Shown: positions 1-7,523, counted from the first letter of the stretch. The stretch: 10,221 nucleotides of DNA from an uncultured Gammaproteobacteria bacterium (GCA_913051905.1 CAJXBY010000089.1:1-10221), one strand, 5' to 3'. Notes: generated from the letters alone by a model not told the origin. Numbers and translations are program-made.

Positions 1-53
1 GACACCGCCCTTTCACGGCGGCAACAGGGGTTCGAATCCCCTTGGGGACGCCA
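1..53 (+). tRNA. tRNA-Glu (UUC), 3' part only
   Basis: This is the 3' two-thirds of a glutamate tRNA gene; the acceptor 5' strand and most of the D arm lie outside the window. The anticodon stem is CCGCC (5-9) paired with GGCGG (17-21). The seven-base loop CTTTCAC carries anticodon TTC at 12-14. The T arm contains the conserved GTTCGAATCCC (30-40). The gene ends with discriminator G50 and an encoded CCA at 51-53. The sequence closely matches bacterial tRNA-Glu as I remember it. It would deliver glutamate to GAA/GAG codons and also feed tetrapyrrole synthesis in bacteria that use glutamyl-tRNA reductase. Nothing in the rest of the window repeats its 3' end, so no attachment-site duplication is visible here. 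Confidence 0.96.
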
Positions 54-74
54 CTATTTCGGTTTTTCCAATCA

Positions 75-102
75 CGCCAGGTCCCAAGATTCGGTCCTGG
101 CG
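75..102. other. Inverted repeat between tRNA-Glu and a converging gene
   Basis: CGCCAGG (75-81) and CCTGGCG (96-102) form perfect 7-bp arms around a 14-base loop. The element sits between the tRNA-Glu gene, transcribed rightward, and the end of the minus-strand gene at 126. Neither strand has a T-run right after the stem, so it is not a textbook Rho-independent terminator. A T5 tract at 63-67 precedes it on the plus strand. It may still act as a transcript 3'-end stabiliser or a weak bidirectional stop. That role is inferred from position only. Confidence 0.4.
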
Positions 103-125
103 CGATATCACTGTAGCCTAGAGTC

Positions 126-407
126 TCAGGGCGTAAACTCTGTCAGAACCCGCAGCGTCTCCACTTTAAGTCCATCCTCCGCCATGGCTTTCTGGGCGTC
201 GTCTGATGCCATGAATGCCTGGAACCGGTCCATATCCTCAACTTCCATGATCAGCCCACAGTGGTGGGGGTTTTCCGGATCGCGAAATGTGCGTGCGGTT
301 ACGCCGATCGAAGCAAATGTTTCATGTCGACTTCCAGAACCGGGTTTGAACGCATTGGCCCAGTGCTGTCCGTCCTGAACTTCGTGGTAAGCGATGAGTG
401 TGGTCAT
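126..407 (-). CDS. Small hypothetical protein, possibly dimeric alpha/beta-barrel type
   Basis: This encodes a 93-residue soluble protein with no signal peptide or membrane segment, beginning MTTLIAYHEVQDGQHW. I do not recognise a specific family. The pattern of an N-terminal strand, a central helix and a later strand-helix stretch (CGLIMEVEDMDRFQAFM, then DDAQKAMAEDGL) resembles ferredoxin-like dimeric alpha/beta-barrel proteins such as the ABM or DUF1330-like groups. No catalytic residue can be assigned. The start at 407 is preferred because GGGAG lies 8 bases upstream on the minus strand. An in-frame GTG or ATG further upstream (to 464) would add about 19 residues without such a site. The gene is divergent from the EamA transporter gene across a 150-base gap that would hold both promoters, but I could not identify confident -35/-10 pairs there. 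Existence is likely; function is unknown. Confidence 0.75.
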   Translation of the reverse strand: MTTLIAYHEVQDGQHWANAFKPGSGSRHETFASIGVTARTFRDPENPHHCGLIMEVEDMDRFQAFMASDDAQKAMAEDGLKVETLRVLTEFTP

Positions 408-557
408 GAGTGAATCTCCCGGTTTTATTAAGACAAAAACAGTAGGAATCGATTTTAATACCACTCCAGTTTTCCGTTCTCACCGAATGGGTTTGTGCAG
501 TATTTCTGATAACGGTGATTTGAAGCCCGATCCAAACGCAATTCCGGGGGAAACCAC

Positions 558-1466
558 GTGCTTTCTCTAAAGATGAGAGGCATCGTCTCGATGGTGGCCG
601 GCATGGTGCTGGTCTCTCTGCAAGACGCCATGGTCAAGCTTTTTGCGGATGACTATGCGCTACACGAGGTGATGTTGGTGCGGGCAACTGTAGCGTCGTC
701 TTTGACACTGGTCATACTGCACGTAAGCGGTGGCCTCCGCCAGCTTTACTCGTCGAGTTTCTCTCTACTGGTATTGCGTGGATTGATGCTGGTCGTGGCA
801 AACACATGTTTTTTCCTGGCTCTGGTCAAGATGCCTGTTGCCGAGGTAGTAGCGATATTCTTTGTTGCACCAGTCCTCATCACAGCTCTGTCGGGAGTCT
901 TACTCAAGGAGTCTGTGGGTTTCGCGCGATGGTCAAGCGTGGCGATCGGCATGGTAGGTGTGCTGATCATGTTGCGGCCGGGCGGCGAGGCCCTACGCTG
1001 GGAAGGTTTCCTCGCGGTGGGCGCGGCGTTGGCCTATTGTTGTATGCAGTTACTGACTCGGCATATGCGGTCCACAGCATCGACGGGGACGATGGTGGCT
1101 TATGCCCAGATTTCATTACTGGTGGCGAGTGCAGTGATGGGCATGCTGACCGGTAGCGGACAGTTCAGCGACGTCAGTCATCCCAGTCTGCAGTTTTTAT
1201 TCCGGAGTTGGACGTTGCCTGTGGAACTCGATCTCGCTCTTTGGGTTTTTATGGGGTCACTGAGTGCCGCCGGCACGTATCTCGTCACCCGTGGTTACCG
1301 TCTGGCCTCAGCGCCTGTGATCGCTCCATTTGAATATGTCGCGATGCCCTGTGCGGTGGTGTGGGGTCTGATGCTTTATTCAGAATCCCCGGATAGAGTT
1401 GCTGTCATCGGAATTATGCTGATAATCGGTAGCGGGCTGTACGTCATGCGTCGGGAATCATCATAA
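558..1466 (+). CDS. EamA/DMT-superfamily transporter
   Basis: This encodes a 302-residue integral inner-membrane protein that is hydrophobic throughout, consistent with about ten membrane helices. It looks like two EamA repeats, roughly residues 5-138 and 146-300, joined near an RPGGEALRW loop at about 139-147. Features usual for drug/metabolite transporters include the early SLQDAMVKLFADDY helix, the LVRATVASS segment and the helix-ending LLKESVGFARW. The length of about 300 residues is normal for the family. These proteins usually export or import small metabolites, often amino acids or amines, but the substrate cannot be read from sequence. A GTG start at 558 is chosen because GGGGG (546-550) sits 7 bases upstream. 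The alternative ATG at 573 has no good ribosome binding site. It is the first gene of a same-strand run with an SDR enzyme and an FAD oxidoreductase, 61 bases before the SDR gene, so it may move their substrate or product. Confidence 0.92.
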   Translation: MLSLKMRGIVSMVAGMVLVSLQDAMVKLFADDYALHEVMLVRATVASSLTLVILHVSGGLRQLYSSSFSLLVLRGLMLVVANTCFFLALVKMPVAEVVAIFFVAPVLITALSGVLLKESVGFARWSSVAIGMVGVLIMLRPGGEALRWEGFLAVGAALAYCCMQLLTRHMRSTASTGTMVAYAQISLLVASAVMGMLTGSGQFSDVSHPSLQFLFRSWTLPVELDLALWVFMGSLSAAGTYLVTRGYRLASAPVIAPFEYVAMPCAVVWGLMLYSESPDRVAVIGIMLIIGSGLYVMRRESS

Positions 1467-1527
1467 GTACCCGTGTACAACATATTGGATATCGGAGAAA
1501 GCTCAGAAGCACTGCGGCTACTGCCCT

Positions 1528-2286
1528 ATGAGGGATTCTGGATTTGATTTAACGGGCTGTCGGGCGATCGTAACCGGAGCATCATCCGGCATTGGTGCTG
1601 CTGTGGCTTCACGGTTGGCCGGGGCAGGCGCGACGGTCGTTGCCGTTTCGCGCTCTGGGGGAGTGCCCTCGTCGTCAGAAAGCATAAAACCACTGGTTGC
1701 GGACCTGAGTGATTCAGAGCAGACTGATTCGCTTATCCAAAGAGCGGTTGCCATGCTGGGCGGTCTGGATGTGCTGGTCAACAATGCCGGGCGTGGAGAC
1801 TCGCTGCCCATGGTGGACATGAACCGGGAGTACTTCGACGGTTACATGGACCTCAACCTGTGGGCACCGCTACGACTCTGTCAGAAGGCCCATCAATACC
1901 TTTCTGCAAGTGCAAATCCTTCAGTGATCATGATGGGGTCGGTGGATGCGGAAAGACCGTCACCTGGCAGTGTGGTCTACGGTGCCACCAAAGCGGCGCT
2001 TGGTGCCGCAACGGTTGCTCTGTCAAAGGAGTGGATGGGCGAGGGCATCCGTGTCAACCAGGTGAATCCCGGATTGGTTGACACGCCGCTGACGTCAGAA
2101 ATCGTAGATTCACTGAATACGTCCGAGGAGCACATTAATATTGCCGGTCGGGCGGGGCTGCCTGATGAAGTCGCGGGTCTGGTGCACTACCTGGTTGCAC
2201 CGGTTGGCCGGTTTGCTAATGGCACCTCGTTTCGTGTCGACGGCGGAGCGCTTGCTCTGGGCCCGTTCGATCGGTGGCAGCGGTGA
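1528..2286 (+). CDS. Short-chain dehydrogenase/reductase (SDR), classical type
   Basis: This encodes a 252-residue cytosolic NAD(P)-dependent oxidoreductase with a complete classical SDR signature. The cofactor-binding TGASSGIG covers residues 16-23 and the structural NNAG is at 85-88. The catalytic tetrad is N110, S138, Y151 and K155 (YGATK at 151-155). The later VNPGLVDTPL and the C-terminal RVDGGALALG are also typical. Residue R42 after the second strand (AVSR) is often associated with NADP(H) preference, but this is not decisive. The substrate is unknown; relatives oxidise or reduce alcohols, sugars, ketones or acyl carrier intermediates. The ATG at 1528 lacks a clear ribosome binding site: a GGAG at 1494-1497 is about 30 bases too far upstream. 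No better in-frame start was found, and the Rossmann fold begins within a few residues of this one. Its position between a permease and an FAD oxidoreductase suggests sequential redox steps on one compound. Confidence 0.95.
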   Translation: MRDSGFDLTGCRAIVTGASSGIGAAVASRLAGAGATVVAVSRSGGVPSSSESIKPLVADLSDSEQTDSLIQRAVAMLGGLDVLVNNAGRGDSLPMVDMNREYFDGYMDLNLWAPLRLCQKAHQYLSASANPSVIMMGSVDAERPSPGSVVYGATKAALGAATVALSKEWMGEGIRVNQVNPGLVDTPLTSEIVDSLNTSEEHINIAGRAGLPDEVAGLVHYLVAPVGRFANGTSFRVDGGALALGPFDRWQR

Positions 2287-2376
2287 TTCAGGCCGTGAAC
2301 CACTGTTCAGGGTGCCGGTGTAATGCTGTCCAACAGAGATCCGGTAATTTCTTTTCATTCTTGAGTGAGGTCTCCA

Positions 2377-3570
2377 ATGTCTGCTGAGGCTCCAATCGCA
2401 AGGGCTGATGTGGTGGTTGTCGGTGCGGGCGTTATGGGTGCCAGCATTGCTTTCCAACTCAGCCGGAAATCGGACAAACGTGTCGTCGTAGTTGATGCCC
2501 GGCCACCGGTCGGGGGAATGTCCGGACGAACATTCGGTCAGATCCGGCAGCATTATTCCAATGCGTTGATGGTGGACATGTCGATCCGCGGGTTCGATAC
2601 GCTGGAGAACTGGTCCGAAAGAGTCGGTTACGGTGACCCGGGTTATGTGCGTATGGGATACATGCTGCTGGTGTCGGAAAACCAGCTTGAACCGCTAAAA
2701 CGGAATATCGCACTCGGTCAGAGTCGCGGAGTCGATACCCGTTTCATCGAACCGGACGAGATTCAGACTCTCGAACCGGCGGTCGACGTGAGCACCCTGT
2801 GTGGCGGTGCTTACGAACCCAACGGCGGTTACATCGATGTTACCCGCATGGTGCTGAGCTGGCTGGGCGCGGCCCAGGGGGCGGGGGTGCGCTTGATGGC
2901 ACCGCTTAAGGTCGATTCTATTGAGACGGCATCGGGCAGAGTATTAGGAGTGGAGACAGAGCAGGGTTTGATTGAGACGCCTTGTGTTGTCATGGCCACG
3001 GGAGCCTGGGCCCGGGACTTGTTCGTTGACCTTGGCATCGATATTCCTATCGAGCGTCAACGGCTCGACATGATGTATGTCGAGCCGGGTTCGGCCGGTC
3101 ACGGTATCCGGAGCTGTGTCACGGACGGTGTTTCAAATGTGGTGATGCGGCCGGATATGGGCGCCAGCATGCTCGTTGCAGCGTATCCACCTCGCCCTAT
3201 CGTGGTAGACGATCCGACGCTGCTCGCCTCGCCGAAAGACCGGGAAGAACACCGTCATCGTATTGAGCGGGCGTTTGCCGGGCGTTTGCCCCAGCTTCTT
3301 GATTTCAAAGAGTTACGCTCCATCAGCGGGGCTTATGATGTCACGCCGGATTTTCATCCCATTGTCGGCTGGGCGCCGGGTATTGAAGGCCTGTATCTCG
3401 CGATGGGTTTTTCCGGGCACGGCCTTAAACTTTCACCGGCCATCGGTGAAGTGACGGCAGCCATGGTCCTCGGGGACGAGCCGCCGCTCGACGTATCCCC
3501 CTTACGTTACGAGCGATTTTCCGAAAACGATCTGATGTTTCTCGCCTATGGACCGAGCGCCCGGGCCTGA
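2377..3570 (+). CDS. FAD-dependent oxidoreductase, DAO / sarcosine-oxidase-like family
   Basis: This encodes a 397-residue protein of the D-amino-acid oxidase (DAO) fold, which oxidises amines or amino acids at a C-N bond. The dinucleotide motif VVVVGAGVMG (12-21) binds the FAD ADP moiety and is followed by the acidic strand end VVVVDARPP. The motif SGRTFGQIRQHYSN (49-62) resembles the region near the flavin ring in SoxB-type enzymes. The C-terminal part has YDVTPDFHPIVGW (320-332) and GFSGHGLKL (344-352), both typical of the family. The covalent-FAD cysteine of monomeric sarcosine oxidase aligns by eye with G318, so the flavin is probably not bound that way. The ATG at 2377 is chosen because GTGAGG lies 6 bases upstream; an upstream GTG at 2365 would add four residues and has no better site. 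It follows the SDR gene by 90 bases. Sarcosine, dimethylglycine, a D-amino acid or an opine-like compound are all possible substrates. Confidence 0.93.
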   Translation: MSAEAPIARADVVVVGAGVMGASIAFQLSRKSDKRVVVVDARPPVGGMSGRTFGQIRQHYSNALMVDMSIRGFDTLENWSERVGYGDPGYVRMGYMLLVSENQLEPLKRNIALGQSRGVDTRFIEPDEIQTLEPAVDVSTLCGGAYEPNGGYIDVTRMVLSWLGAAQGAGVRLMAPLKVDSIETASGRVLGVETEQGLIETPCVVMATGAWARDLFVDLGIDIPIERQRLDMMYVEPGSAGHGIRSCVTDGVSNVVMRPDMGASMLVAAYPPRPIVVDDPTLLASPKDREEHRHRIERAFAGRLPQLLDFKELRSISGAYDVTPDFHPIVGWAPGIEGLYLAMGFSGHGLKLSPAIGEVTAAMVLGDEPPLDVSPLRYERFSENDLMFLAYGPSARA

Positions 3571-3637
3571 TCAAGGCAAAGGGATGTTCTTGGGTCTACG
3601 CTGGTCTCTGAATTCCGTTTCAATCAAGGTGTCGCCG

Positions 3638-6505
3638 ATGCATCCAGTACTCAAACGGGTTCTGTTCAGTGTGCTCGCCTTCACCGGATTTCTATTGCCG
3701 CTGGTGTCGGCAGCCGGGATTATTACCAGTCCGTTGGACCAGCGGCAGTACCAGGACCTGGTTCTGCCAAATGGACTGCGTGTTGTCCTGATCTCAGACA
3801 GCACCGCCGATAAGGCGGCCGTTTCCCTGGACGTGCATGTCGGTAGCGGTAGGGATCCGGAAGATCGGGCCGGGCTGGCCCATTTCCTTGAGCACATGCT
3901 GTTTCTGGGTACCGAGGCGTATCCTGAAGCGGGTGAATACCAGGATTTCATTACCAGGCACGGCGGTGCCAATAATGCGTACACCACGAACGCACACACC
4001 AACTACTATTTTGATGTTGATGCCGATCAACTGAAGGGCGCACTGGACCGGTTTGCGGCGTTTTTCACCGTACCGCTGTTCAATCCAGAATTCGTTGTTC
4101 GTGAGCGATCGGTCGTGCACTCGGAGTACACCTCCGGGTTGAAAAAAGACGGACGGCGGATTTTGGCAGCCATGCGGTTGGCGTTCGATCCCGCACACCC
4201 GCGATCTGGATTTGCGGTTGGAAGTCTGGAGACCCTCGCTGACCGGCCAGGTGACCCGGTCCGTCCGGATCTGCTCGCGTTTTACGACCGTTTCTACACA
4301 GCAGCGAACATGACGCTGGTCGTGCTGGGTCGCGAGGATCTGACGATCCTTAAGAACTGGGTCGAAACCCGATTCACTGAAGTGCCGGCAGGTAAAAAGG
4401 CGCCTGACGCTGAAGTTGTCGGGCTCTACGCGAAACAAACGCTGCCACTGCTGCAGAAAGTCTTGCCCATCGCGGAGATGCGCTACGCCCTATTTACCTT
4501 TCCTTTGCCCTCTCGGGTCCCCCATTACCGGGAAAAACCTCTGGCCTATCTGGGACATCTGCTGGGACATGAGGGGCCGGGATCCTTGTTGTCAGTCCTG
4601 AAAGCCAAGGGCTGGGCAGAAGCGCTGTCGGCCGGCTCAGGGTTCGGTAATGACAACGAGAGCACCTTTGAGGTCTCCGTCAGTCTGACTAAAGCGGGGC
4701 TCTCGGAGTACGAGAAAGTTGGGCGTTTGGTCTTTCAGACGATACAGCAGATCGGGGAAGAAGGACTCAAGCCGTGGATTTACGACGAACAGAAAAATCT
4801 TGCGGCGGTGGACTTCCGATTCCGGGAGCGCCTCGAACCCTTGAGTCTGGTCCGGGCTATGTCCCGCCGGATGCATGATTATCCGGTTTCCGACCTTCTC
4901 TACGGGCCTTACCGTTATGACCGATTTGATCCGGTGCTGATCCGGGGCTATCTGGACCAGTTGGTACCCCAGAACCTTCATCTGGTGCTGGTCGGGCCCG
5001 AGCTTGAAACCAATGCAACCGAAACCCATTACCAGGTGGAATATTCTCTGGCACCACTACCGGTACCGCTGCTGACGGCATGGACTGACCCACCGCAGAG
5101 CCGCTTGCTTCACTTGCCGTTACCCAATCCGTTCATCCCGACGGATCTTGACCTGCGCACACCAAGCGTCGCCAGCAAAGTACCAAAACGGGTCGACATC
5201 GGACCGGGATTCAGCCTCTGGTTCCAGAACGACATCTCATTCGGGCTCCCGAAGGGCAATTTTTTTGTCAGTATCCGTTCGCCTTTTGCCAATAACAGTC
5301 CGCGTAATGCCGGGCTCACGCGATTGTATGTGGCTACCGTACTGGACCAGCTCAATGACCTGACCTACCCGGCTTTTCTGGCGGGTCTTGGTTTCGAACT
5401 CTACGACCATGCCCGTGGTGTCTCCCTCAAAGTGACGGGTTACAGTGCCCGCCAGCACCAACTGCTGTCCACTGTCCTTGCAGCGCTCAGGGCCCCGCAG
5501 GTCAGTCCGGAGCGATTCGCCCGGATGCGTACCCAGCTGCTGAGGGTACTGAAAAACGATGCGCACCAGGACCCGGCTGGCCGGGTCATGTCGGATCTCA
5601 ACAGGCTTCTGCTGGCGCCAGCCTGGTCGCCGGATGAGTTGACTGCCACTGTCAAAGACCTGAAGACAGAGGATCTGGTAGCGTTTGTGCCGTCATTTCT
5701 GGAGCAGGGTGTCGCTGTGGCGTTGGCCCACGGTAACTATCTGCAGGATGAAGCCTTCGAACTTGCCGAAACCGTCATGCACGAACTACTCGAACACCGG
5801 CAAGTCATCGGGGTCGACAGTAGCCGGGTGCTGAAGCTGGACAATGGCACGGTGGCCCGTCTGACTACAGATGCAGACCATTTGGATTCTGCAGTTGTGG
5901 GTTACTTTCAGGGGGAGAGCCGGCAGCTCAAGGAGAGGGCTGCCTACCTTCTGCTCGGCCAACTCCTGGAATCACCGTTCTACCAGGCCTTGCGTACGCA
6001 GCAGAAGATGGGTTATGTGGTGTTCGCCGGTTTTATGCCGTTGAGGCGGGTTCCGGGGTTGGTCTTTCTGGTGCAGTCCCCCGACCGGACCCCTGACGAG
6101 ATCGAAGCTGCGATTGAGGATTTTCTTAGAGGCTTCTCAAGAACGCTGGCGACTATACCTGGCGACGTTTTCGAGCAGCACCGTCAGAGCATCCTGATGC
6201 GGATCAACACCCCGGACCAGCGACTGGGCGAGCGTTCCGCACGCTATTGGCACGAGATTGACCGTGAAGCCTATGCTTTTGACAGCCGGGAGAGACTGTC
6301 ACAGGCCATAGAGGCACAGACGTTAGCCACGCTGCGTGGGCTCTTCACCGATAAGATCCTGTCGGATCAGCGGCGCATGGTGGTCGTGCAAACTTTCGGA
6401 GCGGGTAAGATCCCGTCAGCGGCTAACACGGAGCGCCTGGGTCTGATCCTCGAGGAGATCACGTCGGCAGAGTCCTTCCGCGACAACCGGGAGTGGTTTG
6501 ACTGA
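3638..6505 (+). CDS. Secreted M16 zinc metalloprotease, pitrilysin/insulysin type
   Basis: This encodes a 955-residue full-length M16A peptidase, close to the 962 residues of E. coli pitrilysin. Residues 1-25 are a signal peptide: basic HPVLKR, a hydrophobic core, then VSA before the likely cut at A25. It should therefore act in the periplasm or envelope. The inverted zinc motif is H82-F-L-E85-H86, with catalytic base E85. The third zinc ligand E163 lies in HSEY, 77 residues after H86, the same spacing as in pitrilysin. The C-terminal half keeps R786 and Y793 in ALRTQQKMGYVVF, matching the substrate-clamping Arg/Tyr pair of insulysins. Family members degrade short unfolded peptides inside a closed chamber. 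The ATG at 3638 is preferred: AAGGTG lies 6 bases upstream and the signal peptide begins exactly there. An open extension to 3548 overlaps the previous gene and hides the signal peptide. The 67-base gap from the FAD gene leaves cotranscription possible, but a functional link is doubtful. Confidence 0.96.
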   Translation: MHPVLKRVLFSVLAFTGFLLPLVSAAGIITSPLDQRQYQDLVLPNGLRVVLISDSTADKAAVSLDVHVGSGRDPEDRAGLAHFLEHMLFLGTEAYPEAGEYQDFITRHGGANNAYTTNAHTNYYFDVDADQLKGALDRFAAFFTVPLFNPEFVVRERSVVHSEYTSGLKKDGRRILAAMRLAFDPAHPRSGFAVGSLETLADRPGDPVRPDLLAFYDRFYTAANMTLVVLGREDLTILKNWVETRFTEVPAGKKAPDAEVVGLYAKQTLPLLQKVLPIAEMRYALFTFPLPSRVPHYREKPLAYLGHLLGHEGPGSLLSVLKAKGWAEALSAGSGFGNDNESTFEVSVSLTKAGLSEYEKVGRLVFQTIQQIGEEGLKPWIYDEQKNLAAVDFRFRERLEPLSLVRAMSRRMHDYPVSDLLYGPYRYDRFDPVLIRGYLDQLVPQNLHLVLVGPELETNATETHYQVEYSLAPLPVPLLTAWTDPPQSRLLHLPLPNPFIPTDLDLRTPSVASKVPKRVDIGPGFSLWFQNDISFGLPKGNFFVSIRSPFANNSPRNAGLTRLYVATVLDQLNDLTYPAFLAGLGFELYDHARGVSLKVTGYSARQHQLLSTVLAALRAPQVSPERFARMRTQLLRVLKNDAHQDPAGRVMSDLNRLLLAPAWSPDELTATVKDLKTEDLVAFVPSFLEQGVAVALAHGNYLQDEAFELAETVMHELLEHRQVIGVDSSRVLKLDNGTVARLTTDADHLDSAVVGYFQGESRQLKERAAYLLLGQLLESPFYQALRTQQKMGYVVFAGFMPLRRVPGLVFLVQSPDRTPDEIEAAIEDFLRGFSRTLATIPGDVFEQHRQSILMRINTPDQRLGERSARYWHEIDREAYAFDSRERLSQAIEAQTLATLRGLFTDKILSDQRRMVVVQTFGAGKIPSAANTERLGLILEEITSAESFRDNREWFD

Positions 6506-6510
6506 GCTCT

Positions 6511-7302
6511 TCAGAACGACAGTGTCTCAAACCAGGCAGAGATCCCGTCGACCAGACCATCAGCCGCGCCGGTAAAAAAATGATTCGCCCCCGCCACCTC
6601 GATCTGGCTCGAACCTGAGTGGCCTGATTCTCGAATGAGTGCCAGGCGGTCAGGGGCCTTCCGCAGAACCGCAGGATAGTCGTTGTCGCCATAAACATCC
6701 AGGATCGGCACCGTCATTGCGGTGAACGGGAACGGTCGTTGCATCGGCTGCTTGTAGTCCGTGGCACCCATGCCGATTCCGATGAACGCATCGATCCGGC
6801 CGTCTCCTGTCTCTTCAAACCAGGCCAAGGCCATGTGTGTGCCGCAGCTGTGTGCCGCCAGAACAACGGGGTGCAGTTTACGCTGCGTCAAGTGATCGAT
6901 GGCGGCCTCGATTCTGGGAAACGCTTCCGGCAGCACGGCCAGGTAATCGAAATACTTGGCGTCTTTAGCAAGGACCGGCATCTGCAGCGACAGGGTATGC
7001 CAGCCCTGTTCAGAAAGCGCCGTCCGCAGGGGGTTGATAGTCTCAGGCCAGTCGGCGTGAAAGCCTCGGCCGTGCAGCAGGATTACGGCACCCCGCGCAG
7101 GTCCTGTCTCGGGTTGAAGTTCGACGGCGGCAAATTCCAGATCGCCGGATTCGAACCAGATCAATGTGCCGTCGAAGAGGTTAGCGTCCATTTCATCGAC
7201 CAGACGCTGCTCTCGTTCCGAATCAGCGGCATGGCCGCTCTTCCCGAGAGCCAGGAGGAGCAGGACGATAATGCAGGTCAATCGAATAAGGATAGAGAGC
7301 AT
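6511..7302 (-). CDS. DUF3530-like alpha/beta hydrolase, exported or membrane-anchored
   Basis: This encodes a 263-residue protein. Residues 1-26 form a signal peptide or N-terminal anchor (MLSILIRL, a leucine-rich core, then GHAA). The mature part has an alpha/beta-hydrolase layout. LLHGRG (75-80) is the oxyanion-side loop. HADWPETINPL and GWHTLSLQMP resemble DUF3530 proteins as I recall them. The nucleophile elbow is A-H-S152-C-G rather than G-x-S-x-G. D206 or D208 (YGDNDYP) and H241 (GANHFF) would complete the triad. The reaction is unknown; an esterase or peptidase acting in the envelope is plausible. The start at 7302 has GAGGG about 11 bases upstream on the minus strand, slightly far but usable. 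It faces the M16 protease gene and is divergent from the pncC leader, so the 7303-7470 region must hold its promoter. Confidence 0.88.
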   Translation of the reverse strand: MLSILIRLTCIIVLLLLALGKSGHAADSEREQRLVDEMDANLFDGTLIWFESGDLEFAAVELQPETGPARGAVILLHGRGFHADWPETINPLRTALSEQGWHTLSLQMPVLAKDAKYFDYLAVLPEAFPRIEAAIDHLTQRKLHPVVLAAHSCGTHMALAWFEETGDGRIDAFIGIGMGATDYKQPMQRPFPFTAMTVPILDVYGDNDYPAVLRKAPDRLALIRESGHSGSSQIEVAGANHFFTGAADGLVDGISAWFETLSF

Positions 7303-7364
7303 TGACGATTTTGCCCTCAGGAGAAGACCATCCGAGTGTCCAAGATAGCATAATCACAGGACAC

Positions 7365-7523
7365 CAGCCGGTAGTATCAGTGCTGGGAAGCGGCTAATCT
7401 CAGGCTCACGCAGTGAGCCTTCGCAGCAGGCACAATAGGGCTATCTTAATTGAGTTGTAGGGAGGGATTGATGACCATCGGACAATGCCCTAAAGCAGAG
7501 AACCGGCTGAGAAGCACCGGCTG
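7365..7523. repeat. Three copies of the octamer ACCGGCTG/CAGCCGGT in the pncC upstream region
   Basis: ACCGGCTG occurs at 7502-7509 and 7516-7523, 14 bases apart, inside the small ORF before pncC. Its exact reverse complement CAGCCGGT occurs at 7365-7372. The three copies lie in about 160 bases of mostly non-coding sequence between two divergent genes. They could be binding sites for a regulator. If transcription starts upstream of 7365, they could also allow two alternative long-range RNA stems. Both roles are inferred; the copies themselves are seen directly. Confidence 0.45.
7402..7420. promoter_or_regulatory. Perfect 19-bp dyad in the divergent promoter region
   Basis: AGGCTCAC (7402-7409) and GTGAGCCT (7413-7420) are exact inverted 8-bp arms around GCA. 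The element sits between the divergent hydrolase and pncC genes, 50 bases before the small ORF. No T-run follows on either strand, so it is unlikely to be an intrinsic terminator. An operator for a dimeric repressor is the simplest reading. A weak -35/-10 pair (TTCGCA at 7420, TATCTT at 7442, 16-base spacer) begins at its right edge, so bound protein could block that promoter. The promoter assignment is uncertain. Confidence 0.5.

Noticed and set aside
408..557. Promoter pair between the divergent small gene and the transporter
   Set aside because: AT-rich -10-like stretches exist (for example around 452-457 on the minus strand), but none has a convincing -35 partner at the right spacing.
1..3570. 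Genomic island integrated at tRNA-Glu
   Set aside because: No integrase, no duplicated tRNA 3' end and no mobile element is visible in the window, so position next to a tRNA is the only hint.
3548..3637. Upstream extension of the M16 protease to a start inside the FAD gene
   Set aside because: It would overlap the previous gene and place 30 residues before a clear signal peptide. The ATG at 3638 has a good ribosome binding site.
3794..4438. Long open frame on the minus strand (214 codons)
   Set aside because: It lies entirely antisense to the M16 protease gene over its zinc-site region. The plus-strand protein is full length and strongly conserved there, and the antisense product has no recognisable domain.
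6739..7305. Plus-strand open frame of 188 codons
   Set aside because: It mirrors the signal peptide and core of the minus-strand hydrolase, which has a good fold pattern. The plus-strand product shows no family features.
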